From Larix kaempferi (taxonomy: Eukaryota > Streptophyta > Pinopsida > Pinales > Pinaceae), in the NCBI GenBank assembly GCA_027924585.1, contig BSBM01000186.1:9410001-9474000 (forward strand): a stretch of 64,000 bases of DNA, given 5' to 3'. Shown in pieces: positions 33,387 through 43,752 of the stretch. The notes beneath the pieces were generated by a model, which did no database searches, was not told the origin of the DNA, and saw only the letters and a list, made by a program, of their open reading frames with translations. The number at the start of each line of letters is the position of its first letter. Within the stretch, counting starts at the first letter, position 1. Made by a program: the position numbers and the translations under genes.

Positions 33387-34000
33387 ATCCCAATTTCTCT
33401 GTTAGTCTCACAGACCCATACATCTATGATCTCTTGAAAGCCTATATTCTCCCGAAAGGTTTTGATATGGAAACAGGCTCAAAGATCATCCAGCTTAAAG
33501 GTGGTGTTTGTGTCCAGTTTGGGAATGATATGCTTCCTCAGCTTCGCACTCATGTTCATCAGAGTTCTGCCGAGCATAGCGTTGTGGAAAGGGAAAAATC
33601 AAAGAACGCTACTCCAATTACTTTTAATTGGACTGGCATCAATTATCCCAAACAGTGGGAAATGAAATATACATAACTCTGAAACCAAGATAGAGTCGCT
33701 TCAATCTTTAATGCTCAACCATTGACTTTTGATGAAGCTACTAATTCATTTCGAGTTCCTGACTCACAACCCACACAGAGATTTACTCGTCCTCTTATAA
33801 GGTCTGTCTCATCTTCTTCCTACAATAATGCTAGGCTTCAAGCCTTATCTGATCAAGTCACAAAAGCCTCTGATTCTTCCTCTATGAATACCTCTTCTTC
33901 AGTCCAACCTTCATTTTCTGGTTTGTATGATTCAGAGCATAGAGGTCAGCATGCTGCCTGTCAAGCATGTCAAAAAAATAAACAAAAATTGCTGCACTAG
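33387..34000 (+). pseudogene. Copy C: movement protein C-part and linker
   Basis: It contains DPYIYDLLKAYILPKGFDME and GVCVQFGNDMLPQL, matching the C-terminal part of the 30K-type domain in copies A and B. The conserved Asp region is absent, having been cut by the B/C junction. Confidence 0.75.
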
Positions 34001-36052
34001 CAGAAACAGAAACAGAAAGAACTCCCTTCCCTAGGTATGTTCTTAGTACTCCCATCCTTAGGAATGTTCTCTCTTCCGAGAGAAGGATCTGGTTTGGAAA
34101 TAATGAATACTAGCCAAAGATCTTTTCTTCTAGGTAGAAATCTGCCTGAAAGTGGTTTTAGACAGTCTACTGCAGATGGCCAAACAAAAAGAGAATTTAT
34201 GCCTTGCAAATCCTCTACTCAAGAGCATACTGTTTCTGATGAAGTAAAGCTTGCAAATTGGGGAAATTTGCAACAGATTCATACTGCGCGGAATCTCGAT
34301 GACATGGCACAAGATATCCTAGTTCTCAAATCTCAGTGCGCAGAACAAAGAGAGCACATTACAAAAGTTGAAACAAAGCTTGAGTTATTAGATCATCTTT
34401 TGCATGACTCAACTCAGATTAGAATTGCAATTGAAGAAGCTTCTCAGAAGCTTGAAAGAAGATTACGTGTCCTAGAAGACATCTCTGCCAAGACAGAGAC
34501 TCTAAAAAAGAAACAATATGTGGTCCCTGACCATGTATTAAAGTTAGCCTCAAAAGGACATAGTAAGAGTCACTCTTTAGGTCAATTCAGTGTCCAAGAA
34601 AAATTTGAGTTTGACTTTGGAGAAAGTGATGGAATTAAAGAAGATGTTGAAGAATGGATTGCTGAGTTTAAAACCTTCAAGCCAGTTTTAGATCCTAAAC
34701 ATCTTGCTAATCTGAATGCTTTAGATGCTAAATCTTCCAATAGGAGATCTCTTCCTCCTCCTCCTCCTCGCTTTGATACTCATATGGTAGATGCTACAAC
34801 CGCATCTAGTGCTCCTCCGAAAGTATTCCATTTTGGAATAAACTCCATGAATGATCTACTGTCTCAAACGCCTGAACAACCTGTGCTGAACATCCAGTGT
34901 CAATCCAGAGAAGATATCAAGAATGCCATTCAAATGTTAGGCCAGTGGATCTTGCACAAAAAACAACAGGACAACAACCTTACAGGCCAAATTTTGGGTA
35001 CAGAGTTGGTAGCAGGCCTTTCAGGTCTCGCTTATGATTGGTGGCGATGGTTGCCCCAAGATATCCACAATGAAATGCTTGCTGCAGATGATGCAGATGA
35101 ACAAATTCTAAGTGCCTTAGATCGAGAGTTCTATGGTCCTGAAGATTCTGAAGATTACGATCATCTTGCTTCACTTTTTATGTCTGCATGATTGTGTAAT
35201 TTGAGTAAAAGTGAAGAATACTTTTGTTATATGAAAAAATTGTTGATTTCCTCAGGCAAATCAGGAAATCCAACTTATTTGAAGCATTATTTGAGAAGTT
35301 TCCCGGGACATGTTCCTGATGCCGTTGAACAAGCTCTCAAGGACAAGAAAGTCGAGCTTCGTTCCTTATCACTAGCCCAGCTTCATGCTCACATATTGGA
35401 AACATGGCAAGAGCATTACTTAGAAAAGAGGGTTAGTAAAGACTTCAAGAGACACCAGCAAATGTTCTCAGCATCTTTCTGCAAAGATGTTGCAGGTATG
35501 CCTGATTGGGGGTGTGAAGCCCATAACAGAGGTCATTTTGGCAATGAATCTTGCAAATGTAAGAAAAAGAAAAATTTCTATTCCTCTGAGCCCCGTTATC
35601 ATCCTGATAAACCTTACCGTCATAAGTCAAAATATAAATCCAGATATTCTTACAAAAAGCCCAAATATAAGTCCAAGCGATTCGTCAAGTGTAGGCATGA
35701 GAAAGGGAAAAAGAATGTTTGTTTCATTTGTGGTAAGTCTGATCACTGGGAAGCCAAGTGTCCAGAACGAAAGTCCAGGCCCCGTCTTGCTACTCTCTGC
35801 AAAGGTCTAGATCCTGAATGGTGGGATCTACATGAAGTCTCTGTAAATTCTCCTCCTCCTTCTGGATAAATCCTCTATCTTCGCGATGAGTCCTCTTCTG
35901 ATTCTGGTTCTGAATCTCCTGTCACTCTTGCAAAATTTGCCCCTAACCCTTCGTCCTCCTCTGACTCCGAGTCCAACTCCAGTCAAGATGCAAATTTAGG
36001 AGGGTGTAGTCTGCCAAAGTTTGATTTTTCCTTGAATATGTTTTCCCGAATC
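34001..36052 (+). pseudogene. Copy C: capsid with zinc knuckle
   Basis: The 384-codon open frame 34037-35191 covers coiled coil, Pro-rich stretch and capsid core. After a TGA, 35192-35869 carries the basic region and a complete knuckle (CFICGKSDHWEAKC near 35730). This copy spans SEEYFCYMKKLLISSGKS without a gap, which proves that the two ends of copy A are adjacent in the viral circle. Confidence 0.8.
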
Positions 36053-36743
36053 CCCAAATATGATCTGGAAAAGCAACTAGCCGATATTGATATCCAGCTC
36101 TCTGTCATACCCGTTTATAGGCATGTCGAAAGGCATGATCTAAGACAAGAAAAGGCTAGACTTCAAAGCCTTTTAGAAACAGAGAAAAAGGGTAAAGTAA
36201 AAGTATCGTCTTCAAGTCTCTCTGCAAGATATAACCCTGCAGATCTGTACAAAAGCTACCATGATGGCCATGAAGATAGACAGTCACATAGAACATACAA
36301 AGAAATGTTGCTAAGGCTCCAGTTGAAAGAGAAGCAAGGAAAAGTAAAATAACTTGTGAAAGAAATTGAGGAACTCAAAGATATGATCAAAGTATTGGTT
36401 GCTGAAAAAGACCAATCATTTGATGAAGAACTTTCCAAACACTTAGAACAAGCTACGATGAACCCTGAACAGAAAGAAGAATCTCCTTCTTCTACTCCTC
36501 ATTCTCCTTCTTCTCCCCAGTCTCAAGTCCCTAATCTCTTAGGTGCTTTGTTAGGTCCTAAGCTTTTTGTGTCTTTACAGTTTTGTCCTCCTGAATGTAA
36601 GTCTTACCCTGTACATTGCCTTATTGATTCAGGATGTTAGTTTAATTTAGCCAAAGGGAATGCTATACCTTCCTTTTATTGGGAAAAAAGTCATGAGTTT
36701 GGTTCTGCTATAGAAGGATCACCTATATCCCTTTCTGGTAAAG
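36053..36743 (+). pseudogene. Copy C: coiled-coil linker and partial protease
   Basis: It contains the coiled coil and the protease start with an intact Asp-Ser-Gly triplet (LIDSGC near 36624), followed at once by a TAG (36638). Sequence matching the virus ends at GGTAAAG (36737-36743). Confidence 0.75.
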
Positions 36744-36771
36744 CTTACATTTTTCTTAATTGAATTAAATT
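36744..36771. repeat. Right copy of 28-bp direct repeat flanking the viral array
   Basis: It is identical to 18684-18711, and host-like AT-rich sequence follows. Confidence 0.9.
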
Positions 36772-37579
36772 GAATGTATGTGGTATTTAAATTAAAACTT
36801 TTTCAAAGCCCTTTAAAATTTTTTGTAATTTGAAAATTATATTTTAATATTTATCTTCAAAACTTTAATAATAATGATAAGATTAAAAGATATAATCTAA
36901 AGAATATCTTTAAATTTATTATTAATAATGATAACATATTAATAATAATATAATTTTCATTTCTTTACCCTTGAAAATATTTTTCCAAGTTTGAAATTCT
37001 GTATTAAAATTATTTAAAAAATTTATAATCAATTTTCTACATCAACTAAATATATGCACCTTAAATATGTGAATCTTTTATAAAGATATACACGGAGAAA
37101 ATTCAAAATTATGTATAATGATTAAACACTATAAAAACATTTATACACAAAAAAAACATTAAATCTAATATATTAATTATTTTATATTTATTTAACAATT
37201 AAATTAAAATTTATATATCATTAAAAAAACTCTAAATTTATTATACTTAATATTTATAACAAAATCTGACCAAATCACTTTGATTTACACGAGAAAAATT
37301 AAAAACTCAAAATTTCAGCTTATTAGAAAGTAATCTGCATACTCTTCAAAGTAATCTCCATTACCAACACTTTCTTATCTACGCGTTCAAATATCCAACA
37401 TTTCGTGTAAGCGGCTGGCCTGAAACAGCGTGTATGACCTTTCGTCACTATATTCAGCTCGCCGTTCAGGTTTTCCGGCTGTCTTAACCTACCGTATACC
37501 GCCACATTTAGTCAATATTTAACTTTCCTTGCAGGCTTTAAAATCCGTGTTTAATATGTACATTGCAAGAGTGTATTTA
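36772..37579. other. AT-rich host flank of the viral array
   Basis: No ORF or motif is present. The right end (from about 37537) is one unit of the roughly 60-bp minisatellite that continues after the L1. Confidence 0.6.
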
Positions 37580-37595
37580 ATGTTGTTGTCTTGGA
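37537..37595. repeat. First unit of the roughly 60-bp minisatellite, left of the L1
   Basis: TTAATATGTACATTGCAAGA followed by GTGTATTTAATGTTGTTGTC matches the units at 41688-41950. The L1 inserted at the end of this unit. Confidence 0.8.
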
Positions 37596-40500
37596 TCATA
37601 CTATTAGGTGGGAAAAAGACAAAAAAGCAGATATGGGCTGTGAACTTTCTGAGATTGAATTGGAATTGACCGCTTTGATGAGTGGTTCTGTTGGGTCTGA
37701 TTGTAGTCCTGAGGATGCATTGAGACTTTCCTCTTTGGAGAGTCGTAAATTGAGTATTCTTCTTATACAAGAGGAAACCTGGTAGCCCCAAGAGTTAGCT
37801 CGATCGGTTGAGTTCTCGGAAGTTAGGCCTCCCAGCATGCGAGGTCACGGGATCCATCCTCATAGACCCTCTTGGGGTTAGGCACGCAGCGGCCGCAGGG
37901 CGGAAACCCCTTCGGGGCGAGTCCGTCGGAAATTATTTCGTGGATGTAGCAGTCGGCTAAGCCGATTAAAGTGAACCACATAAAAAAAAAAAAAAAAAAA
38001 AAAAGGAGGAAACCTGGAGACTGAAGAGCCGGGCTATTTGGATTAAGTCAGGGGATCAGAACACAAAATTTTTTCATCGGTTTGCGGACTATCGAAGGAT
38101 GCAGAATACTATTTGGGACCTAAATGATCATTGTGGTAGGAGGATCTGGGGGTCGGAGGATTTGATGGAGGAGGCTGCCCATCACTTTCAGGAATACTAT
38201 TGTGATCCAAAAAACACCTCATTGGCGGAGCAATTTAAAGTTATTAAGGAGTATCCTCGTATGTTCAATGAGGTGGAGGGGGATGATATATTTTTGGAGG
38301 TCTCCCTGGGCGAAGTGGAAAGCACTTTGCGTGGGTTTGCAAAAGATAAGTCGCCGGGGCCGGATGGGTGCACTGTGGAACTATTTTTACACTTCTTTGA
38401 TATTATGAGGGAGGATATCAGAATGGCAATTGAGGAATCTTGGAAACAAGGAGCTGTATCTGGGGCACTCAACTCCACATATTTGACCCTAATTCCGAAG
38501 ACATCCCACCCGAACAATTATAATGAGTTCAGACCTATTGCTCTCTGCAATTTGGTATACAAGATTATTGCAAAGGTTATTGCCGACCGAATCAAACCCA
38601 TTCTATCCAGACACATTTCATTGGAGCAATATGGGTTCTTGCAGGGCAGGCAGATCCATGATGCGGTGGGTGTGACTCAGGAAATTTTCCACACTATAAA
38701 AATGAAGCATCTTAATGCCCTTATACTTCAGTTGGACCTGGTGAAAGCTTATGACAGGGTGAATTGGGATTTCCTGAGATTAATATTGATTCAGATTGGC
38801 CTGCCTTGGAAAGTGATGAAATGGATTATGGCTTGTGTAACCTCGGTCAATTATGCCGTTCTGATCAATGGCCTTCCTACGGATTTCTTTAAGGCCTCAC
38901 GGGGTCTTCGACAGGGGTGTCCTCTATCACCCCTCCTTTTCCTTTTGGTTATTGAAGGCCTGAGCTTATCCATACATAAGGCTAAGCGGGATGGACTGAT
39001 TGAAGGCATTAAAATAACTAGAGATATATCTGCTACACATTCCCTGTTTGTGGATGATGTAATGCTCTTCGGCCGTGGTATCCATGATGAGTGGGTTCAA
39101 TATAAGAGGATACTGGACTTGTTCTGCTCGGTTTCTGGTATGATCATCAATTATATTAAGTCTCGTTTCTTAAAACACTCTCTATTGAGGGATGTGGAAA
39201 GCTCCATTAGTACAATTCTTCCCTTAAATTTCTATGAGTTGGAGGCTAGAACGAAATATCTTGGCTTCTTTTTAAAGCCGGCTAACTATCTGGTGAAGGA
39301 CTGGTCATGGCTCGTACGGCGATTTGAAGGACGTATTAGTCACTGGAGCTTTCGCTATTTATCTTTGGGGGACAGACTCACTCTGGCAAAAGCTGTACTA
39401 TAGAACATTGGTGTGTACTGGTTTACACTTTGCAAAGTCCCAAGATCTATTCTATGCCTCATTCGTCGAATGCCATTTAACTTTTTATGCTCTGGTAGTG
39501 GTAGTCAGGAGAAATACCATCTTATAAATTGGGCTAGGCTGGCTCGTCCTTGGAATTTGGGCGGATGGAATATTAAGGACTTGGACCTATTTGTTAAGGC
39601 TCTGCATGCGAAGAGTCTGTGGCGTGCTCTCTTTGACAATTCTGTATGGGGCCGTATTATTAGAGCAAAGTACCTGAAGAACACCTCTGTTGAGAGTTGG
39701 CTTAGAATGAACCGGCCTGTCACTGTGGGAGTGTCCAATATTTGGAACGGGTTGATTGGATCTTTCAATGTTATTTCACAATGGATTGCTTGGATACCTG
39801 GCAATGGTCGTGATATCAAGTTGGGACTTGATCTGATCTTGGGGGGCCCTTCTGAGCATACATTATCGCTGGAATTAAGGACTCACCTCCGTTCTAAAGG
39901 ATATTACACTCTGGCACATGCGGTGGGTTTGTACAAGGGAGGACGGCCCCTTTGGATAACGGCTACACAGCTGGGTTTATTTGGTACTTTGGGATTGGAA
40001 TGGGAGGCATGTATCAGGCCTTTTTATCTTTCAAATATTCATTTATCTGATGAGGCTGACAGATTGTCTTGGTCGTGGGATGTGGCTTGTGGTAAGGTTA
40101 CTGCTAAATTGGTTTATAAAGCATTGTTTGTCGATTCCTGTGATGTTATCCGCTGGTGGGAAAAATATATCTGGAAGCTGGTCATTCCTCTCAAAATTAA
40201 GTGTTTTGTCTGGCTTGCGTTATCAAACCGGATCCTCACGTGGGATAACTTATGCCGTCGTGGTTTCACTGGGCCGGGTTGGTGTCCGCTCTGCTGCAGG
40301 TTGGAGGAGACGGTGGATCACCTGTTATCGACTTGCCCTTTCATTAAGAATCTATGGGAACAGATTGCTTATAGATCTGGCGTACAGTTCAGATGGGGTG
40401 AACATACATTATGCAATTGTCTGGAGGCTTGGACGCGCCTTCACACTGATTGTGTTGAACTTCCTTTCTTTATGATCTGGGAGGTTTGGAGTGCTCGCAA

Positions 40501-40621
40501 TGTTTGCATATTTGAAAACCTGAAACCCCACTGTGCCACCTTATGCTTTAAGATCATTGTTGCACATAGGAATACATTTCAATCTTTGGTGCGGGTGTTG
40601 GCTCGAAGACACGGATATTGA
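37596..40621 (+). pseudogene. L1 ORF2: reverse transcriptase and zinc-binding segment
   Basis: The pre-RT segment (WIKSGDQNTKFFHRFA near 38040) is followed by RT motifs KSPGPDGCTVELF, LIPKTSHPNNYNEFRPIALC, LDLVKAYDRVNWDFL, GLRQGCPLSPLLFLLVIEGL and the catalytic FVDD box (near 39050). A TAG at 39401 splits the frame, which continues with WARLARPWNLGGWNIKDL and the zf-RVT segment CPLCCRLEETVDHLLSTC (C-x2-C-x8-H-x4-C, near 40290). The SINE interrupts it at 37783. It was a replication protein for target-primed reverse transcription and is non-functional here. Confidence 0.9.
37783..38005 (+). mobile_element. tRNA-derived SINE nested in L1 ORF2
   Basis: The 223-bp insert has a 12-bp target-site duplication GAGGAAACCTGG (37771-37782 and 38006-38017) and a poly(A) tail of about 22. 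The tRNA-like head has A box TTAGCTCGATCGGTTGAG (37795-37812) and B box GGTCACGGGATCC (37843-37855). The body contains a GC-rich hairpin (GGAAACCCCTTCGGGGCGAG). The insertion plus duplication adds 235 bases, which accounts exactly for the ORF2 frame difference on its two sides. Confidence 0.92.
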
Positions 40622-41118
40622 AAAATCGTTTGGCTCCTCCTATCTTGGTATTTCCGTGTGGTTTTTTCGACGGGGCAGCTGTTCGCTTGAATGGCTCTGG
40701 GGGTGCTGGTGCAACTATTCACATTTGCAATTCTACCACAGTTCATTATTGGCTTAATCTGGGAAATGGTTCAAATACTCATAGTGAGATTTGCGCCCTT
40801 TGGCTCTTACTGTTTTGCGCCCGACAAAGGAAGATTTCTTCCCTTGTTATTTATGGCGACTCACAGGCTATTATCTCTTGGGCTAATGGTGCTTCTTCCC
40901 TGAATGTTCTTCTGCTCAAAGATTGGATGGAAGCGGCTCGAAAGCTCATACTTGAATTTGAGCACATACACTTTGAACATATCTTCAGAGAGGTGAATCT
41001 GGAGGCGGATATGCTCTCTAAGCGGGCCCTCAACTCCGTGCCTGGGGTCATCATGTGGCAGGAGTGGCGGGATGATTTTCTATTTTCACATGGTTCCCAT
41101 TTGTTACATTGGACATGA
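40618..41118 (+). pseudogene. L1 RNase H domain
   Basis: A 166-codon open frame, shifted relative to RT, has GFFDGAAVRLNGSGGAG (first catalytic Asp region), HSEICALWLLL, IYGDSQAIISWANG and EHIFREVNLEADMLSKRAL. These are the ordered DEDD-type positions of the RNase H found in plant L1 elements. The frameshift near 40620 uncouples it from ORF2. It ends at a TGA (41116). Confidence 0.85.
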
Positions 41119-41654
41119 GGCTGTTTTGTCTTTTTTGCTTGTACTTTTTTGTCTTTCTATATGGGATTTATGCGGCATGTTACTTATATGACTCTCAGTT
41201 TATATGTGCAGATACTTGACTCTGCTGCGTCCAATTACTTGTTGGACATAGCTATATACTCTTATATTTTTGCGGCCTTATATATCCTTCTTGCAGATGA
41301 TGGTGCACTGATCGGGTGTAATACCCGTATTTCACCCTGCTTCTGCTGGGGGTGACTTTGATATTTGACATATGTGGTTATTTATATTTTGGACTTTGTA
41401 GGAGACGCATATACTTTTGATGATATGGCTTTTGTATTACTGTTACATCACTGGACACATAGTTGATTGCCTTATGGGCGTTGATAGGGCTTATTGACAG
41501 TTTTAGACCGCCGTCATGTTTTATTTTGATGATGTAACCGGTTTGTTCCGGGGTTTACTTATGGCAGATTTGTATGATTTGATCATGGACTGAAAGTTGG
41601 ACATATTTACTATTTCGCATATTAATAGTAAGTTATATTTTTCTGTGAAAAAAA
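41119..41654 (+). other. L1 3' untranslated region
   Basis: T-rich non-coding sequence lies between the RNase H stop and the terminal A tract before the target-site duplication. Confidence 0.7.
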
Positions 41655-41950
41655 ATGTTGTTGTCTTGGAAATATAACTATTAATATGTACATTGCAATA
41701 GTGTATTTAATTTTATTATTCTTGGTATATAATTGTTAATATGTACATTGCAACAGTGTATTTAATGTTGTTGTCCTGGGAATATAATTGTTGGATGTGG
41801 GTTTAGGCTTTTTGGCAAGTACTACACATTTATCTAGAGAAGTGCTTGAGAGATGGGCTTTAAAATCAGTGTTGGATATTTACATTGCAACAATGTATTT
41901 AATGTTGTTGTTTTGGGAATAACTGTTGGATCTCTTTTTCTATAGGTTTT
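41655..41950. repeat. Minisatellite of about 60 bp
   Basis: Diverged units share TTAATATGTACATTGCAA, GTGTATTTAAT and GTTGTTGTC(T/C)TGG and recur from 41688, 41747 and, more diverged, 41875. The array was split by the L1, with one unit left at 37537. Confidence 0.8.
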
Positions 41951-42093
41951 ACATGTTTAATCAGAAAAATGCAGAAAATGTAGACCTTAGTATTTAATGT
42001 TGTTATCCTTAAAATATTCTGCATCAACATTAAATACACTATTAGAGAATGCTTTTTAAACACCCTAAAAACCCATAATAAAAACTAGCATTT

Positions 42094-42571
42094 TTTTCCA
42101 GCGAAAAAAACTACTATTGATATTCATGTTGAATCAAATAGTACAATGAAAATCATGATTCTACAGATGAATCATATATCGTATCTCTTATATCAGCGAG
42201 CCCACCCAAGTGCTATTCTAAGGTCACAAAAAATACCATTATGTCCCTTAACTGCATAAATCATCTGGATCTAAAATATCTACATATATGGACAATATAT
42301 ATAACATGTACCCAACAGTACAATAGTCCAGAGATTACAATAAGTATCAGTCAAAAAAGTAGACTGTCCCACAGTCCAAAAGACAACAATCAAACCATTC
42401 TTCCCAAATCAGCTGCCCATCAATGCTAGATAAAGCTTGTTTAGAGAGTTTATCAGCAAGAGAATTATGTTCTCTAAAGATATGCTCAAAAATAATGTTC
42501 TGCTGCTTTGCTATCTCCAATTGTGTCCTGAGAGCCCAATGCCGTAAATTCAGAACGTTGAGACTGAACTC
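42094..42571 (-). mobile_element. Severely 5'-truncated L1 stub with target-site duplication
   Basis: A 478-bp minus-strand insert is bounded by AAACTAGCATTT (42082-42093 and 42572-42583). It encodes only the end of L1 RNase H (minus strand: LNVLNLRHWALRTQLEIA, then FEHIFREHNSLADKLSKQAL), related to but distinct from the L1 at 37.6-41.7 kb, plus its 3' UTR. The T run at the left is the poly(A) tail. Confidence 0.88.
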
Positions 42572-42583
42572 AAACTAGCATTT

Positions 42584-42985
42584 ACAATAACAACAGACTG
42601 TAAAAATCACCAAGAAAAATCTCCCACCCAAAGTCTAAGACTTTCAAGATTAAACCTCCATCCAGGGCAAACTTGCAATAAATGACAACCAAAAATTTAC
42701 CAAAATCTAAGATTTTTGAATATAAGCCCTCATCCGAGATGGAAAGTAATATACCCTTAAAAAAATAAAAAAGAGAATAACCAATATATGTTATTATAAC
42801 ATCTATATATGGACTGAAATAGCTTAAACAAGTATGTTTATTAATAAAATTTAAAAATTATGGAGAATAATTCAGAAATATTATTCTAATATCTATGATA
42901 AGTCTTTTTAATTGAAATGTCTTAAACCAGCCTAGATCCAAATCCTAGGATCTATCAAGCGGTGAGAGGGATCAAATCTCGTGTC
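42584..42985. other. AT-rich DNA, nothing recognised
   Basis: No gene-like frame or terminal repeat is visible. Confidence 0.5.
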
Positions 42986-43245
42986 AGTTACTCGACAAAC
43001 TTACACAATCTCCCTCATATTTACTTTTTACTTTGTATTATTTTTTTTTGTTTACTTTGTATTATTTTGTTACTCGACAAACACTCTACAAACTCGAGAA
43101 ACACTCGACAAACATCACAAGATTTCCCTCATATTTACTTTTTGCTTTGTATTATTCTTTTTTGTTTATGGCCGACATAATAGTTATTACTTTTTACTTT
43201 GTATTATTTTGTTACTCGACAAACACACACATGTTACAAGATCTC
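42986..43245. repeat. Tandem repeat with TTACTCGACAAAC and CTTTGTATTATT units
   Basis: TTACTCGACAAAC occurs at about 42988, 43071 and 43213, and TACTTT(T)T(A/G)CTTTGTATTAT at about 43020, 43133 and 43189. The ORFs in three frames here are products of this repeat. A related segment (TGTTACAA(G/C)ATCTCC then CTCATACTGG) recurs near 58860. Confidence 0.7.
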
Positions 43246-43752
43246 CTCATACTGGGCTGTAGAGCGCTCTCAGGGCAATTTGAGATTGCGTCGACTTTAT
43301 AAATCACGTTAATAATGTATCAATAAAAATATTTTTATCTAAAAGAAACTTGATCTCTCTTAAACATATGTTAAATAAACTTGATTTCTTAAACATATGA
43401 TAAATCTAAACTAATATATAAATCTAAATTAATATATTAATAATTCATATTGTCAAGCATTATTTTAAAATACAACACCATTTAAAAGTTAATTATGTCC
43501 GAATAGCATCTATTCTTTTCCTATATTAATGGAGGATGGAAAAAATGTATTGTTCATATTGATTTTATGGACATCCTTCAAAATTTGAAATAAACAATTA
43601 TAAAAGAAAAGAAATATAAAAAAAATAGCTCGTGCATGGATAACATGTAGTGACAGACAACCCATTTAACTATAGAAGCTAGGTAGCTCATACATAAACA
43701 AGAAGTAAACAAGTAACATATAACTTGTTCATGGCACTTAACTTGTGACCTA
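43246..43752. other. AT-rich DNA, nothing recognised
   Basis: No supported feature. Confidence 0.5.

Larger units (their letters stand above)
18712..36743. mobile_element. Composite endogenous pararetrovirus array (copies A+, B-, C+)
   Basis: This is an 18-kb insert of caulimovirid sequence, recognised by the co-occurrence of a 30K-type movement protein, a capsid with CCHC knuckle, an aspartic protease, RT and RNase H in one frame, and a leader with a tRNA-Met primer-binding site. There is no integrase and there are no LTRs. Copy A (18714-26405) and copy C (33387-36743) are on the plus strand and copy B (26408-about 33380) on the minus strand. The copies abut without host sequence between them. 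A 28-bp direct repeat flanks the whole. All copies carry stops. The closest assignment I can offer is an endogenous caulimovirid of the kind reported from gymnosperms; the genus is not determined. Confidence 0.9.
33387..36743 (+). mobile_element. Copy C: partial pararetrovirus, movement protein to protease
   Basis: It begins inside the movement protein (at the codons before SVSLTDPYIYDLL), passes through capsid and coiled-coil linker, and ends in the protease right at the flanking 28-bp repeat. It lacks RT, RNase H, C-terminal domain and leader. The whole copy stays in one frame, with stops at 33674, about 33680, 33998, 35189, 35867, 36350 and 36638. Confidence 0.88.
37596..41654 (+). mobile_element. 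5'-truncated L1 retrotransposon with target-site duplication
   Basis: The element is flanked by a 16-bp duplication ATGTTGTTGTCTTGGA (37580-37595 and 41655-41670) and ends in a short A tract. It starts inside ORF2 after the endonuclease and retains RT, the C-terminal zinc-binding segment and a plant-type L1 RNase H. Breaks are a SINE insertion (37783-38005), one nonsense codon (39401) and one frameshift near 40620. The modest decay suggests it is younger than the LINE at 15-18 kb. Confidence 0.9.

Noticed and set aside
18712-36743. A Ty3/gypsy retrotransposon cluster
   Set aside because: There is no integrase, no LTRs and no chromodomain. The presence of a 30K-type movement protein and a leader with poly(A) signal before the primer site fits a caulimovirid.
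42962-43302. Three overlapping plus-strand ORFs
   Set aside because: All are translations of one tandem repeat in different frames.
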